From: SZAS-79 sp965279075 | Lineage (GTDB): Bacteria > Pseudomonadota > Gammaproteobacteria > Burkholderiales > SG8-39 | Assembly (NCBI GenBank): GCA_965279075.1 | Contig: CBDIHI010000009.1 | Span: 124,001 to 188,000, forward strand | Direction of reading: 5' to 3' | Length of the DNA stretch: 64,000 nucleotides | Shown: piece after piece, positions 44,597 through 53,338 of the stretch | Position numbering within the stretch: the stretch's first letter is position 1 | Layout: every line of letters starts with the position of its first letter | The notes under the pieces: model-generated | What the model was told of the DNA's origin: nothing | Seen by the model: the letters and a program-made list of their open reading frames with translations, nothing else | Database searches by the model: none | Program-made: the position numbers and the translations under genes

Positions 44597-45763
44597 ATGG
44601 CTTCAGGCGCGCGTTCCAGCAAGTTCACCCTCATTGCCATCGCGCTCGTGGTGCTCGTTGCCGCCGGAGGGGGCGTCGCGTACCTCGTAAAGGATTCACG
44701 CGCGAAAGAGACGCCCGCCAAGGGGGCGGGCAAGCCCCCGGCGGCCGTGCCCGTGATGGTCGCCACAGTCAACCTCCAGACGCTCGCGGTGCGCGTCCAG
44801 GCCATCGGCAACGTGGAGGCCTACACCACGGTGGCGGTGAAGTCGCGCATCGACGGACAGATCCATGAGGTGCTCTTCCAGGAAGGCAAGGAAGTGAAGA
44901 AGGGGGATATCCTCTTTCGCATCGACCCGCGCCCCTTCGAGGCCGCGCTGAAGCAGTCCGAGGCGCAGGCCCTGCGCGACGTCGCCAGCCGCGACCAGGC
45001 CGCGTCGCAGGAACGCCGCTACCAGGAACTGCTCGACAAGAACTTCGTCTCGAAGGACGCGTACGCGCAGTTCCGCACCAATGCGGCCACTGCCGAGGCC
45101 ACCTCCAAGGCGAGCCAGGCCGCGCTCGAGAACGCGAAGCTCAATCTCGACTACACGGTCATCCGCTCCCCGGTCAACGGCTACGTGGGGCGAGCGCTGC
45201 TGCAGGCCGGCAACATGGTGAAGGCGAACGACACGATCTCGCTGGTCGTCATCAACCAGGTGAAGCCGGTCTACGTGAATTTCGCGATCCCCGAGCAGCT
45301 GTTGCAGACGGTGCGCGACCTGATGAGGAAGAACCCGCTCGGCGTCGAGGTGACCGCCCCGGGCACGGACAAGCCGATCGCCACGGGCCGCATCGCGTTT
45401 GTCGACAATGCCGTCGACCAAACCACGGGCACGATCAAGGTCCGTGCCGTGTTCGACAACCCGGACACGCAGCTCTGGCCCGGCCAGTTCGTCAACGTCA
45501 GGGTCAAGCTGTATGACCAGGACAACGCCGTCGTCGTGCAGACCCGAGCATTGCAGACCGGCCCCAGCGGCCAGTTCGTATACGTGGTCAAACCCGACAT
45601 GTCCGTGGAGGTGCGCAAAGTCGTGGTCACGCGGTCCGAAGGGGACATGTCGGTGCTCGCCGAGGGCGCCGTGCAGAAGGACGAAAAGGTCGTGGTGCGC
45701 GGTGCGCTGCGCCTCGCGCCGAACTCCAAGGTCGTGATCCAGGAAGGCGCTGGAAACTCATGA
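44597..45763 (+). CDS. RND efflux periplasmic adaptor subunit
   Basis: 388 aa membrane-fusion protein of the AcrA/MdtA family. One N-terminal TM/signal segment (about 10-30), then beta-barrel and lipoyl halves (VKSRIDGQIHEVLFQEGKEVKKGDILFRIDPRPFEA and YTVIRSPVNGYVGR) flanking a helical hairpin. AGGGG precedes the ATG. It links the pump below to an outer-membrane channel; no TolC gene is in this operon, so the TolC-like protein at 849-2261 or another must serve. Substrate unknown. Confidence 0.94.
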   Translation: MASGARSSKFTLIAIALVVLVAAGGGVAYLVKDSRAKETPAKGAGKPPAAVPVMVATVNLQTLAVRVQAIGNVEAYTTVAVKSRIDGQIHEVLFQEGKEVKKGDILFRIDPRPFEAALKQSEAQALRDVASRDQAASQERRYQELLDKNFVSKDAYAQFRTNAATAEATSKASQAALENAKLNLDYTVIRSPVNGYVGRALLQAGNMVKANDTISLVVINQVKPVYVNFAIPEQLLQTVRDLMRKNPLGVEVTAPGTDKPIATGRIAFVDNAVDQTTGTIKVRAVFDNPDTQLWPGQFVNVRVKLYDQDNAVVVQTRALQTGPSGQFVYVVKPDMSVEVRKVVVTRSEGDMSVLAEGAVQKDEKVVVRGALRLAPNSKVVIQEGAGNS

Positions 45764-48700
45764 ACCTCTCCGAGATCTTCGTCCGCCGGCCGGTCATGAC
45801 GGTGCTCGTCATGTTCGCCATCCTGATCTTCGGCATCGTGGGGTTCCGCCTGCTGCCCGTCAGCCAGCTGCCGAACATCGACTACCCGACCATCCAGGTG
45901 ACGGCCGAACTCCCCGGCGCGGCACCCGAGACGATGGCGTCCGCCGTGGCCACGGTGCTCGAGAAGCAGTTTTCAACGATCGCCGGCATCGACTCGATGA
46001 CTTCGATCAGTGGACAGGGCACCACGGCGGTCACGATCCAGTTCAACCTCGACCGCGACATCGACGCGGCCGCGCAGGACGTCAATTCCGCGATCGCCGC
46101 GACGGCGCGCCTGCTGCCTCCCGCCATGCCGACGCCGCCGTCCTTTCGCAAAGTGAACCCGGCCGAGTTCCCCGTGTTTTTCCTCGCGCTGACGTCCGAG
46201 ACCATGCCGATCTCGACGGTCAACGAGTACGCCGAGACCTACCTCGCGCAGCGCATCTCGACCATCAGCGGCGTCGCGCAGGTGCAGGTTTTCGGCCAGC
46301 AGAAATACGCCGTGCGCGTGCAGGTCGACCCGAGCGCGCTCGCCGCGCGCGGCGTGAGCATGAACGAGGTCCAGCAGGCCGTGGCCACCTCCAACGTCAA
46401 CCAGCCCACGGGCACGCTGTACGGCAAGGAAAGGATGTTCGCGGTGCAGGCCACCGGGCAGTTGTACGACGCCGCCGCTTTCAAGAATGTCATCGTCACC
46501 TACCGCAACGGCTCCCCGGTGCGCCTTGGCGAGGTCGGCACGGTGATCGACAGCGTGCAGAGCGACAAGGTCGCCGCCTGGTTCAAGGACAAACGGGGCA
46601 TAGTGCTCGCGATCCAGCGCCAGCCCGGCACCAACACCATCGAGATGGTCGACGCGATCAAGAAGCTGCTGCCGACCTTCCGGGCCGAGGTGCCGCCCTC
46701 GATCGGGATCGAGATCCTTTACGACCGCACCGTGATGATCCGCGCCTCGGTGGAGGAGGTCGAGTTCACGCTGCTGCTCGCGCTCGCGCTGGTGGTGATG
46801 GTGATCTTCGTCTTCCTGCGCAACGTCCCGGCCACGATCATCCCGAGCATCGCGCTGCCGATGTCCATCGTCGGAACGTTCGCCTTCATGTACATGTTCG
46901 GCTACAGCATCGACAACATCTCGCTGCTGGCGCTCACGCTCTGCGTGGGCTTCGTGGTGGACGACGCCATCGTCATGCTGGAGAACATCAGCCGCCACAT
47001 CGAAATGGGAAAGTCGGTGATGCAGGCCACGCTTGACGGCTCGAAGGAGATCGCGTTCACGATCCTGTCGATGACGATCTCCCTCGCCGCGGTGTTCATC
47101 CCGGTGTTCTTCATGGGCGGCATCCTCGGGCGCCTGCTGCACGAGTTCGCGGTGGTGATCATCGTCGCGGTGCTGATCTCCGGCTTCGTCTCGCTGTCGC
47201 TGACGCCCATGATGTGCAGCCGCATCCTGAAGCCGCACGACCCGAACCTCAGGCACGGGGCCGTGTTCATGCTGTTCGAGCGCGGCTTCGACGCGTTCCG
47301 CGACCTGTACGGATGGTCGCTGCGCTGGGTCCTCGCGCACCGGCGCTTCACCATGCTGGTGTTCCTCGCCGTGGTGGTCGGCACCGGCGTGCTGTTCACG
47401 CGCGCGCCCAAGGGCTTCCTGCCGAGCGAGGACTCGGGGCAGCTTTTCGTGTTCACCGAGGGCCCGCAGGACGTGTCCTTCCAGGGCATGGTGGAACTGC
47501 AGCGCCAGGTCGCCGACATCGTGCGCAAGGACCCGAACGTCGAGGCGATCATGTCGTTCGTCGGCGCGAGCAACTTCAACCCGGCGGGCAACAGCGGACG
47601 GATCACGATCGCGCTCAAGCCCTACGGCCAGAGGAAGCCCGCCGACGAGGTGGTGCGTGGGCTGAGGCCCAAGCTCTCCAAGGTCATCGGCATGAAGACC
47701 TTCGTGCAGAACGTGCCCACGATCCGGATCGGCGGCTCCCTCACCAAGAGCCCGTACCAGTACGTGATCAGGGGGCCGAACACCGAGCAGCTCTACCAGT
47801 GGGCGCCGACGATCGAGGCCAAGCTGCGCTCGCTTCCCGGCATCATCGACGTGTCCTCGGACCTGCAGATCGCGCGTCCCCAGGTCAACGTGAACATCGA
47901 CCGCGAGAAGGCCGCGGCGCTGGGCGTCTCGGTGCAGCAGATCGAGAGCACGCTGAATTTCGCGTTCGGCGCTTCGCAGGTCTCCACCATCTACACCGCA
48001 ACCAACCAGTTCTGGGTGATCCTCGAGCTCGAGCCGCGCTACCAGACGGACCCCTCGGCGCTGGGCCTGCTCTACGTCCGTTCGAACTCCGGCTCGCTCG
48101 TCCCGCTCAACTCGCTCGCGCGGCTCACCTATAACGTGGGCCCGCTCGCCGTGACCCACCTGGGGCAGCTGCCCTCGGTGACCTTTTCGTTCGACCTGCG
48201 GCCGGGGGTGTCCTTGTCGCAGGCGATCGAGCAGGTCAACCGGGAGATGGCGACGATGCAGGTACCCGCGACCATCAACGCCTCGTTCGGCGGCACCGCG
48301 CAGGCGTTCCAGAGCTCGCTGCAGGGCATGGGGATCCTGCTCCTGCTGTCGGTATTCGTGATCTACATCGTCCTCGGCATCCTGTACGAGAGCTTCATAC
48401 ACCCGATCACCATCCTGTCGGGCCTGCCGACTGCGGGCCTCGGGGCGCTGGTCACGCTGATGGCGTTCGGGATCGAGCTGAACATCTACGCCTTCGTGGG
48501 CATCATCATGCTCGTCGGGATCGTCAAGAAGAACGCGATCATGATGATCGACTTCGCCATCGAGGCGCAGAGGAACGATGGCAAGACGCCTGCGGAGGCG
48601 ATCTACCTGGCGGGCATCGTGCGCTTCCGCCCGATCATGATGACCACCGCCGCCGCCCTGATGGGCAGCCTGCCGATCGCCATGGGCTACGGCGCAGGCG

Positions 48701-48939
48701 GCGCGGCTCGCATGCCGCTGGGCCTCGCGGTGGTCGGCGGCCTGATGCTTTCCCAGGTGCTGACGCTCTACATCACCCCGGTCGTGTACATCTACTTCGA
48801 ACACCTGCAGCAGTGGATAGACAGGCGGCGCGGCCACGGTGCGCCACAGCCTGCCGCGTTCGCAGACCCGGATGCGACCATGTTGATGCATCCCGGCGGG
48901 GCCGCCTTCCCGGCCGGGCCTCGCGGCCCGGAAAGCTGA
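45760..48939 (+). CDS. RND multidrug efflux permease (MdtB/MdtC/AcrB type)
   Basis: 1059 aa inner-membrane proton-driven pump with 12 TM helices and two large periplasmic loops. The proton relay is intact: Asp-Asp in FVVDDAIVMLENI (TM4) and Lys in GIVKKNAIMMIDFA (TM10). The sequence starts NLSEIFVRRPVMTVLVM, typical of the hydrophobe/amphiphile group. Overlaps the adaptor gene by 4 bp. The tail is Gly/Pro-rich. Multidrug or bile-like substrates are assumed from the family; metal export signatures are not seen. Confidence 0.95.
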   Translation: MNLSEIFVRRPVMTVLVMFAILIFGIVGFRLLPVSQLPNIDYPTIQVTAELPGAAPETMASAVATVLEKQFSTIAGIDSMTSISGQGTTAVTIQFNLDRDIDAAAQDVNSAIAATARLLPPAMPTPPSFRKVNPAEFPVFFLALTSETMPISTVNEYAETYLAQRISTISGVAQVQVFGQQKYAVRVQVDPSALAARGVSMNEVQQAVATSNVNQPTGTLYGKERMFAVQATGQLYDAAAFKNVIVTYRNGSPVRLGEVGTVIDSVQSDKVAAWFKDKRGIVLAIQRQPGTNTIEMVDAIKKLLPTFRAEVPPSIGIEILYDRTVMIRASVEEVEFTLLLALALVVMVIFVFLRNVPATIIPSIALPMSIVGTFAFMYMFGYSIDNISLLALTLCVGFVVDDAIVMLENISRHIEMGKSVMQATLDGSKEIAFTILSMTISLAAVFIPVFFMGGILGRLLHEFAVVIIVAVLISGFVSLSLTPMMCSRILKPHDPNLRHGAVFMLFERGFDAFRDLYGWSLRWVLAHRRFTMLVFLAVVVGTGVLFTRAPKGFLPSEDSGQLFVFTEGPQDVSFQGMVELQRQVADIVRKDPNVEAIMSFVGASNFNPAGNSGRITIALKPYGQRKPADEVVRGLRPKLSKVIGMKTFVQNVPTIRIGGSLTKSPYQYVIRGPNTEQLYQWAPTIEAKLRSLPGIIDVSSDLQIARPQVNVNIDREKAAALGVSVQQIESTLNFAFGASQVSTIYTATNQFWVILELEPRYQTDPSALGLLYVRSNSGSLVPLNSLARLTYNVGPLAVTHLGQLPSVTFSFDLRPGVSLSQAIEQVNREMATMQVPATINASFGGTAQAFQSSLQGMGILLLLSVFVIYIVLGILYESFIHPITILSGLPTAGLGALVTLMAFGIELNIYAFVGIIMLVGIVKKNAIMMIDFAIEAQRNDGKTPAEAIYLAGIVRFRPIMMTTAAALMGSLPIAMGYGAGGAARMPLGLAVVGGLMLSQVLTLYITPVVYIYFEHLQQWIDRRRGHGAPQPAAFADPDATMLMHPGGAAFPAGPRGPES

Positions 48940-48941
48940 CC

Positions 48942-48963
48942 CGGGCGCCGGCGAAGGCGCCCG
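48942..48963. terminator. GC-rich hairpin between convergent genes
   Basis: CGGGCGCC-GGCGAA-GGCGCCCG is a perfect 8-bp stem with a 6-base loop, directly after the RND stop codon and before the cynS 3' end. There is no T-run on either side, so it is at best a weak or Rho-assisted terminator or an mRNA-end stabiliser. Confidence 0.4.
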
Positions 48964-48978
48964 GCGCCGGCCGGGCGA

Positions 48979-49467
48979 TCAGTACGTCTTGTAGGGCAGG
49001 AACTTGCCGCTGAGTTCCACGTGCACCCGGTCGCCCTTCGGGTCGGGCTGGCGCTGGATGTCCATGGAGAAGTCGATCGCACTCATGATCCCGTCGCCGA
49101 ATTCCTCGTGGATCAGCTCCTTGATCGTGGTGCCGTAGACGTTGACGATCTCGTACCAGCGGTAGATCAGCGGGTCCGTCGGCACCGCAGTCGGCAACGA
49201 ACCCTTGTAAGGCACGACCTGGAGCAGCATCACGGCCTCCTCGGGCAGGTCGAAGATCTTCCCTACGGTCTCGGCCTGCTTCTTCGTCATCTGCATCTGC
49301 CCGAGGCAGGCTGCGGTCGCCCATTCCTTGGATTCGCCGACCTTCTTCGCTATCGCCGCCCATTTCAGGCCCATCTTCATCTTGCGGAATACGATCAGGT
49401 CGGTGACGTCCTCGCGCTTCATCGGCTTCATCAGGCCGGCGAGCGCTGCTTCCGGTTCGCGCTTCAT
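48979..49467 (-). CDS. cynS: Cyanate hydratase (cyanase)
   Basis: 162 aa. Converts cyanate and bicarbonate to ammonia and CO2 (via carbamate). The catalytic triad is complete: Arg103 and Glu106 in IYRWYEIVNVYG and Ser129 in GIMSAIDF, offset by 7 from the E. coli numbering. The N-terminal DNA-binding-like domain is present. GAGGAG before Met1 supports the longer start, about 7 residues longer than usual. It is the last gene of the transporter operon, giving nitrogen from imported or internally formed cyanate. Confidence 0.97.
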   Translation of the reverse strand: MKREPEAALAGLMKPMKREDVTDLIVFRKMKMGLKWAAIAKKVGESKEWATAACLGQMQMTKKQAETVGKIFDLPEEAVMLLQVVPYKGSLPTAVPTDPLIYRWYEIVNVYGTTIKELIHEEFGDGIMSAIDFSMDIQRQPDPKGDRVHVELSGKFLPYKTY

Positions 49468-49482
49468 GGTTACTGCTCCTCT

Positions 49483-50370
49483 TCAGTGTCTAAGGTTTAC
49501 GACGTTCGGGGCCTGCTTCGAGGCAGGATCCGCCCCGTTGCCCGCCGGATCGAGGCCGGGTCGCACGACCAGGGGTCGCCCTCCCGCACCGCCGCCCTGA
49601 TAGTGCTTGGAGCGGTTGATCAGGAAATCCACCAGGTGGTTGCGGATGCGGTAGTACTGCGGGTCGTGGTGCATGCTATGGCGCTCGCGGTCGCGCGGCA
49701 TGGTGTTCTCGACGACCTCGGCGATCACCGCCTGCGGGCCGTTCGACATCAGCAGGACCTTGTCGGCGAGCAGGATCGCTTCGTCGACGTCGTGCGTGAT
49801 CATGAAAACCGTCTGGTGCGTGGCGCGGACGATCTTCACGAGTTCGTCCTGGATCGTGCCGCGGGTCAACGCGTCCAGCGCGCCGAAGGGCTCGTCGAGC
49901 AGGAGCATCTTCGGCTGGATAGCGAAGGCCCGCGCGATGCCGACGCGCTGTTTCATGCCGCCGGAAAGCTGGGAGGGCTTCTTGTGCTCGGCGCCCGTGA
50001 GTCCGACCATGTCGATGAACTTCTGGCAGTGGGTCTGCACCTGGATCTCGTTCCAGTCCGGCCATTTGCTCCGGACCGCGAAGGCGATGTTCCTCATCAC
50101 CGAGAGCCAGGGCATGAGCGCATGCCCCTGGAAGACGACGCCGCGCTCAAGCGACGGTCCGGCAACTTCGCGCCCGTCCATGATCACGGTACCGTGGCTG
50201 GCCGAGTCGAGCCCCGCGAGCACGTTGAGGATGGTGGTCTTGCCGCACCCGGAGTGGCCGATGATGCAGACGAACTGCCCTTTTTCGATCTCGAACCCGA
50301 CGTTCTCGAACACCGGCGCCGGCTGGCCTGGGAAGGCTTTGCGCAGGTCCCGGACTTGGAGGAAGGCCAT
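49483..50370 (-). CDS. Nitrate/cyanate-type ABC transporter ATPase
   Basis: 295 aa. Walker A GHSGCGKTT, ABC signature QLSGGMKQRVGIARA, Walker B MLLLDEPFGALD, and switch His in MITHDVDEA identify a NrtD/SsuB-type ATPase. GxPRDRERHSMHHDPQYY is typical of the nitrate/cyanate branch. The C-terminus has an unusual Gly/Pro/Asn-rich extension after NRSKHYQ. It starts at ATG 50370; further upstream codons overlap the permease. Cyanate is the favoured substrate because cynS is 15 bp downstream. Confidence 0.92.
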   Translation of the reverse strand: MAFLQVRDLRKAFPGQPAPVFENVGFEIEKGQFVCIIGHSGCGKTTILNVLAGLDSASHGTVIMDGREVAGPSLERGVVFQGHALMPWLSVMRNIAFAVRSKWPDWNEIQVQTHCQKFIDMVGLTGAEHKKPSQLSGGMKQRVGIARAFAIQPKMLLLDEPFGALDALTRGTIQDELVKIVRATHQTVFMITHDVDEAILLADKVLLMSNGPQAVIAEVVENTMPRDRERHSMHHDPQYYRIRNHLVDFLINRSKHYQGGGAGGRPLVVRPGLDPAGNGADPASKQAPNVVNLRH

Positions 50371-50387
50371 GGTCGCGGGAGCCCCGG

Positions 50388-51227
50388 CTACTCGACGTAG
50401 GTGACCAGCTTCTGCAGCCGGCCGATCGCGAGGTCGAGGATCATCCCCACGACGCCGATCACGAGGATTGCGAAGATCACGTTGGTGAGGTTCAGGTTGT
50501 TCCACTCGTTCCACACGAAATAGCCTATGCCGGTGCCACCGACCAGCATCTCGGCCGCCACGATCACGAGCCATGCGATCCCCATGGATATGCGCATGCC
50601 CGTGAGGATGGTCGGGGCCGCAGCGGGCAGGATCACCTGGAACGCGCGGCGCAGAGGCTTCACCTCAAGGGTCTTCGCGACGTTCAGCCAGTCGCGCCGC
50701 ACCGCCGCGACGCCGTAGGCGGTGTTGATCAGCATCGGCCACACCGAACAGATGAAGATCACGAAGATGCCCGAGATCGAGGAATCCTTGATCGTGTAGA
50801 GCGCAAGGGGCATCCAGGCCAGGGGACTGATCGGCTTGAGGACCTGGATGAACGGGTCGAGTGCCCGGTACATCAGCGGCGACATCCCGATGACGAACCC
50901 GAGGGGGATCGCCAGCAGCATGGCGAGCAGGAACCCCAGCGAGACCCGGGCGAGGGAATGGCCGAGCTGGATCCCGATCCCCTTGTCGTTCGGTCCCTTG
51001 TCGTAGAACGGATCGGAAAGCTGCTCCCAGGCAGAGGCCGCAATCATGGCGGGCGCGGGGAACCCGTCCGCCTTCTTCGCGCCCTTGCCCATGAGCCTGG
51101 CGTACTCGTCGTCCGCGCCCTTCACTTCCGCCTTCGGAAGCGTGGCAAGGTGCCACGCGCCCACGATCACGGCGAAGATCAGCAGCGAAAGCGCAGCCGA
51201 GCGCAGCCACGTCGGGTGGGCGTTCAT
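50388..51227 (-). CDS. Nitrate/cyanate-type ABC transporter permease
   Basis: 279 aa inner-membrane permease. An N-terminal TM (about 10-28), an unusual charged periplasmic stretch (KAEVKGADDEYARLMGKGAKKADG), then five or so TM helices with the EAA-like loop near VAKTLEVKPLRRAFQVILPAAAPTILTGMRISMGIAWLVIVAAEML, as in NrtB/CmpB/SsuC. It pairs with the ATPase downstream and the receptor upstream in one operon. Confidence 0.92.
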   Translation of the reverse strand: MNAHPTWLRSAALSLLIFAVIVGAWHLATLPKAEVKGADDEYARLMGKGAKKADGFPAPAMIAASAWEQLSDPFYDKGPNDKGIGIQLGHSLARVSLGFLLAMLLAIPLGFVIGMSPLMYRALDPFIQVLKPISPLAWMPLALYTIKDSSISGIFVIFICSVWPMLINTAYGVAAVRRDWLNVAKTLEVKPLRRAFQVILPAAAPTILTGMRISMGIAWLVIVAAEMLVGGTGIGYFVWNEWNNLNLTNVIFAILVIGVVGMILDLAIGRLQKLVTYVE

Positions 51228-51230
51228 ACG

Positions 51231-52610
51231 TCAGGCCGTTTTCCGGATCGCGAAGGTGCCGAGGTATTTCTCCGGCTGGGCCGGGTCGAACTCCTTGCCC
51301 ATCACTTTGAACTTCGCATAGCTCTGGGCCGGCGCCTTCATGTCGAGTTGGGCCATGAGCTTCCTCGCGTCGGTGGCGAGGAACACCTGCTCGGCGATTG
51401 CCTTGTAGTTCACCTCGCCCTTGATGTAGCCCCAGCGCTTCATCTGGGTCAGGATCCAGGTCGACATCGAGTACCACGGGAACGGGTCGAAGTCCGCGCG
51501 GTCCGGGATGTTCTTCACGTTCCCCAGTCCGTCGGCGAACTTGCCGGTCAGCACCTGCTCGACCACCGTCTCCGGCTGGTTCAGGTAGTTCGCCGGGGAA
51601 ATCACTTTGGCAATCAGAGGCCGGTTCTTTGGGTCGCGCGCCATTTTCGCCGCGGTAAGGACTGCCCGATACAGCGCAGCGAAGGTATTGGGATTCTCCT
51701 TGATGAATGCCTCGGACGTGCCGAATGCACAGCACGGATGCCCGTCCCAGAGTTCCTTCGAAAGGATGTGCAGGAAGCCGATCTCGTCGTAGACCGCCCG
51801 CTGGTTGAACGGGTCCGGCCCGAGGTAGCCATCGAGGTTTCCCGCGCGCAGGTTCGCGACCATCTCGGGCGGGGGCACCACGCGGATCTGGATGTCCTTG
51901 TCCGGGTCCAGGCCGTGCTCGGCGACGTAGTAGCGGAGCAGGAAATTGTGCATCGAATACTCGAACGGCACCGCGAACTTGAACCCTTTCCACTGCTTCG
52001 GGTCGCGCTTGTCCTTGTGCTTGTTGTGCAGCGTGATGGCCTGCCCGTTCGTGTTCTGGATGGTGGCCACGCGCATCGGCGTGGCAGTCGAGCCGGCCCC
52101 CATCGAGATCGCGATCGGCATGGGTGAGAGGAAATGCGTCGCGTCGTATTCCTTGTTCAGCATCTTGTCGCGAATCAGCGCCCACCCCGCGGTCTTCACC
52201 AGTTGCACGCTCAGGCCCTGTTCCTTGTAGAAGCCGAGGGGGTCGGCCATGATCAGCGGCGTGGCGCAGGTGATGGGAATGAAACCGATTTTCAAGTCCC
52301 GCTTTTCCAGGGCGCCCTTCTTGTCCTGTGCCATCGCCTCGAGTGCACCGAGGGGCAGGAACTGCGATACGGCAGCCAGTGCCGTGGAGGCTCCCACCGC
52401 CCGGATGAACCGGCGGCGCGTCTCGTCATGTGGAAACAGCGCGCGCATCGCGGCGGATTCGATGACGCGCCGATTAAGGGCCTCCTCGCCGGCATCGACC
52501 CCAAGGTCGCCGATGGCCGCCTCGTGTTCGACCTGCGACACGTGCCGGCCACAGTCGCAACCGGCGCCAAGGCGGATGCTGGGATCAAAAGGGTTCTTGA
52601 ATGCCGACAT
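51231..52610 (-). CDS. CmpA/NrtA-family ABC substrate-binding protein (Tat exported)
   Basis: 459 aa receptor for nitrate, bicarbonate or cyanate-type anions. The Tat motif TRRRFIRAVGAS is at about 64-75, unusually far from Met1. The ~60 residues before it contain a C18-D-C20-G-R-H23 motif and further His, like a small metal-binding segment. The mature body shows IGFIPITCATPLIMADPLGFYKEQGL and the ligand-lobe segment AVPFEYSMHNFLLRYYVAEHG. GGAG precedes the ATG. It is the first gene of the operon SBP-permease-ATPase-cynS. Cyanate as ligand is inferred. Confidence 0.9.
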   Translation of the reverse strand: MSAFKNPFDPSIRLGAGCDCGRHVSQVEHEAAIGDLGVDAGEEALNRRVIESAAMRALFPHDETRRRFIRAVGASTALAAVSQFLPLGALEAMAQDKKGALEKRDLKIGFIPITCATPLIMADPLGFYKEQGLSVQLVKTAGWALIRDKMLNKEYDATHFLSPMPIAISMGAGSTATPMRVATIQNTNGQAITLHNKHKDKRDPKQWKGFKFAVPFEYSMHNFLLRYYVAEHGLDPDKDIQIRVVPPPEMVANLRAGNLDGYLGPDPFNQRAVYDEIGFLHILSKELWDGHPCCAFGTSEAFIKENPNTFAALYRAVLTAAKMARDPKNRPLIAKVISPANYLNQPETVVEQVLTGKFADGLGNVKNIPDRADFDPFPWYSMSTWILTQMKRWGYIKGEVNYKAIAEQVFLATDARKLMAQLDMKAPAQSYAKFKVMGKEFDPAQPEKYLGTFAIRKTA

Positions 52611-52643
52611 GTCTGTCTCCGGGTAGGCGGTTCCCCTGGGAAG

Positions 52644-52662
52644 TCAGCACAAGATATGCCAG
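52644..52662 (-). promoter_or_regulatory. Candidate sigma-54 promoter of the cyanate operon
   Basis: On the minus strand CTGGCATATCTTGTGCTGA keeps GG at -24 and GC at -12 with exactly 10 bases between them (52660-52647), and is close to TGGCAC-N5-TTGCT. It lies about 35 bp before the ATG. Nitrogen-source transporters are often sigma-54/NtrC controlled. No NtrC site was recognised upstream. Confidence 0.45.
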
Positions 52663-52717
52663 CGATGCGTAGCCCGCGGGCTTGAGCCCTTTCGCCCCCG
52701 GCCCGTGCCCGCCCGCC

Positions 52718-53338
52718 CTAGGTCGGTGCGCCGCGCACCCGATCGGAGCGTACACGCCAGAACGCCCGTATCCCGAGAAGGCCGACCACGACGACGGCGA
52801 ACAGGATCGGCTCCGTCAGGTCCCGCTTCACCAGCCACCAGAAATGCAGCACGCCGAGCACACTGACCGGATAAGCAAGGCGGTGCAGGCGCTGCCAGTT
52901 GCGCCCGAGCCGCCTCACCATTGCACTGTTCGAGGTTACCGCGAGCGGCAGCATCAGGACCAATGCGGCGAATCCCACCGTGACGAACGGGCGCTTGACC
53001 ACGTCCTTGAGGATCTCGCCGGCATCGAACCAGTGGTCGAACCAGATGAACGTTGCAAAGTGGGTGAGTGCGTAGAGGAACGCGAACAAGCCGAGCATTC
53101 GGCGCAACTTGAGCAGCCAGTTCGCGCCGGTGACCCTGCGCAATGGCGTCACGCAGAGCGTCGCTGCGAGCAGGAACAGCGTCCACCAGCCGGTCGACCG
53201 GGTGATGGCCTCGATCGGGTTGGCGCCCAGCGTGTTGCCGACGGCGCCGTAGACCAGCCTCGCCAGCGGCACCAGGCACGCCGCGAACAGCCCCGCCTTG
53301 ATCCACCCGACGTGGCTGGAGCGGGGCTGCCAGGCCAT
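52718..53338 (-). CDS. msrQ: Heme-binding membrane subunit of methionine sulfoxide reductase
   Basis: 206 aa integral membrane cytochrome (YedZ family) with about six TM helices. Conserved heme His candidates are His in LYALTHFATFIWFDHWFD and in RLHRLAYPVSVLGVLHFWW. It passes electrons from the quinone pool to MsrP. The ATG follows the msrP stop directly. The 12-bp palindrome AGCCCGCGGGCT in the gap after it may help end transcription. Confidence 0.93.
   Translation of the reverse strand: MAWQPRSSHVGWIKAGLFAACLVPLARLVYGAVGNTLGANPIEAITRSTGWWTLFLLAATLCVTPLRRVTGANWLLKLRRMLGLFAFLYALTHFATFIWFDHWFDAGEILKDVVKRPFVTVGFAALVLMLPLAVTSNSAMVRRLGRNWQRLHRLAYPVSVLGVLHFWWLVKRDLTEPILFAVVVVGLLGIRAFWRVRSDRVRGAPT

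Noticed and set aside
45973..48891. A 972-codon minus-strand open frame opposite the RND pump gene.
   Set aside because: Composition is Asp/His/Arg/Val-rich and without membrane segments or domains; the opposite strand encodes a complete RND permease.
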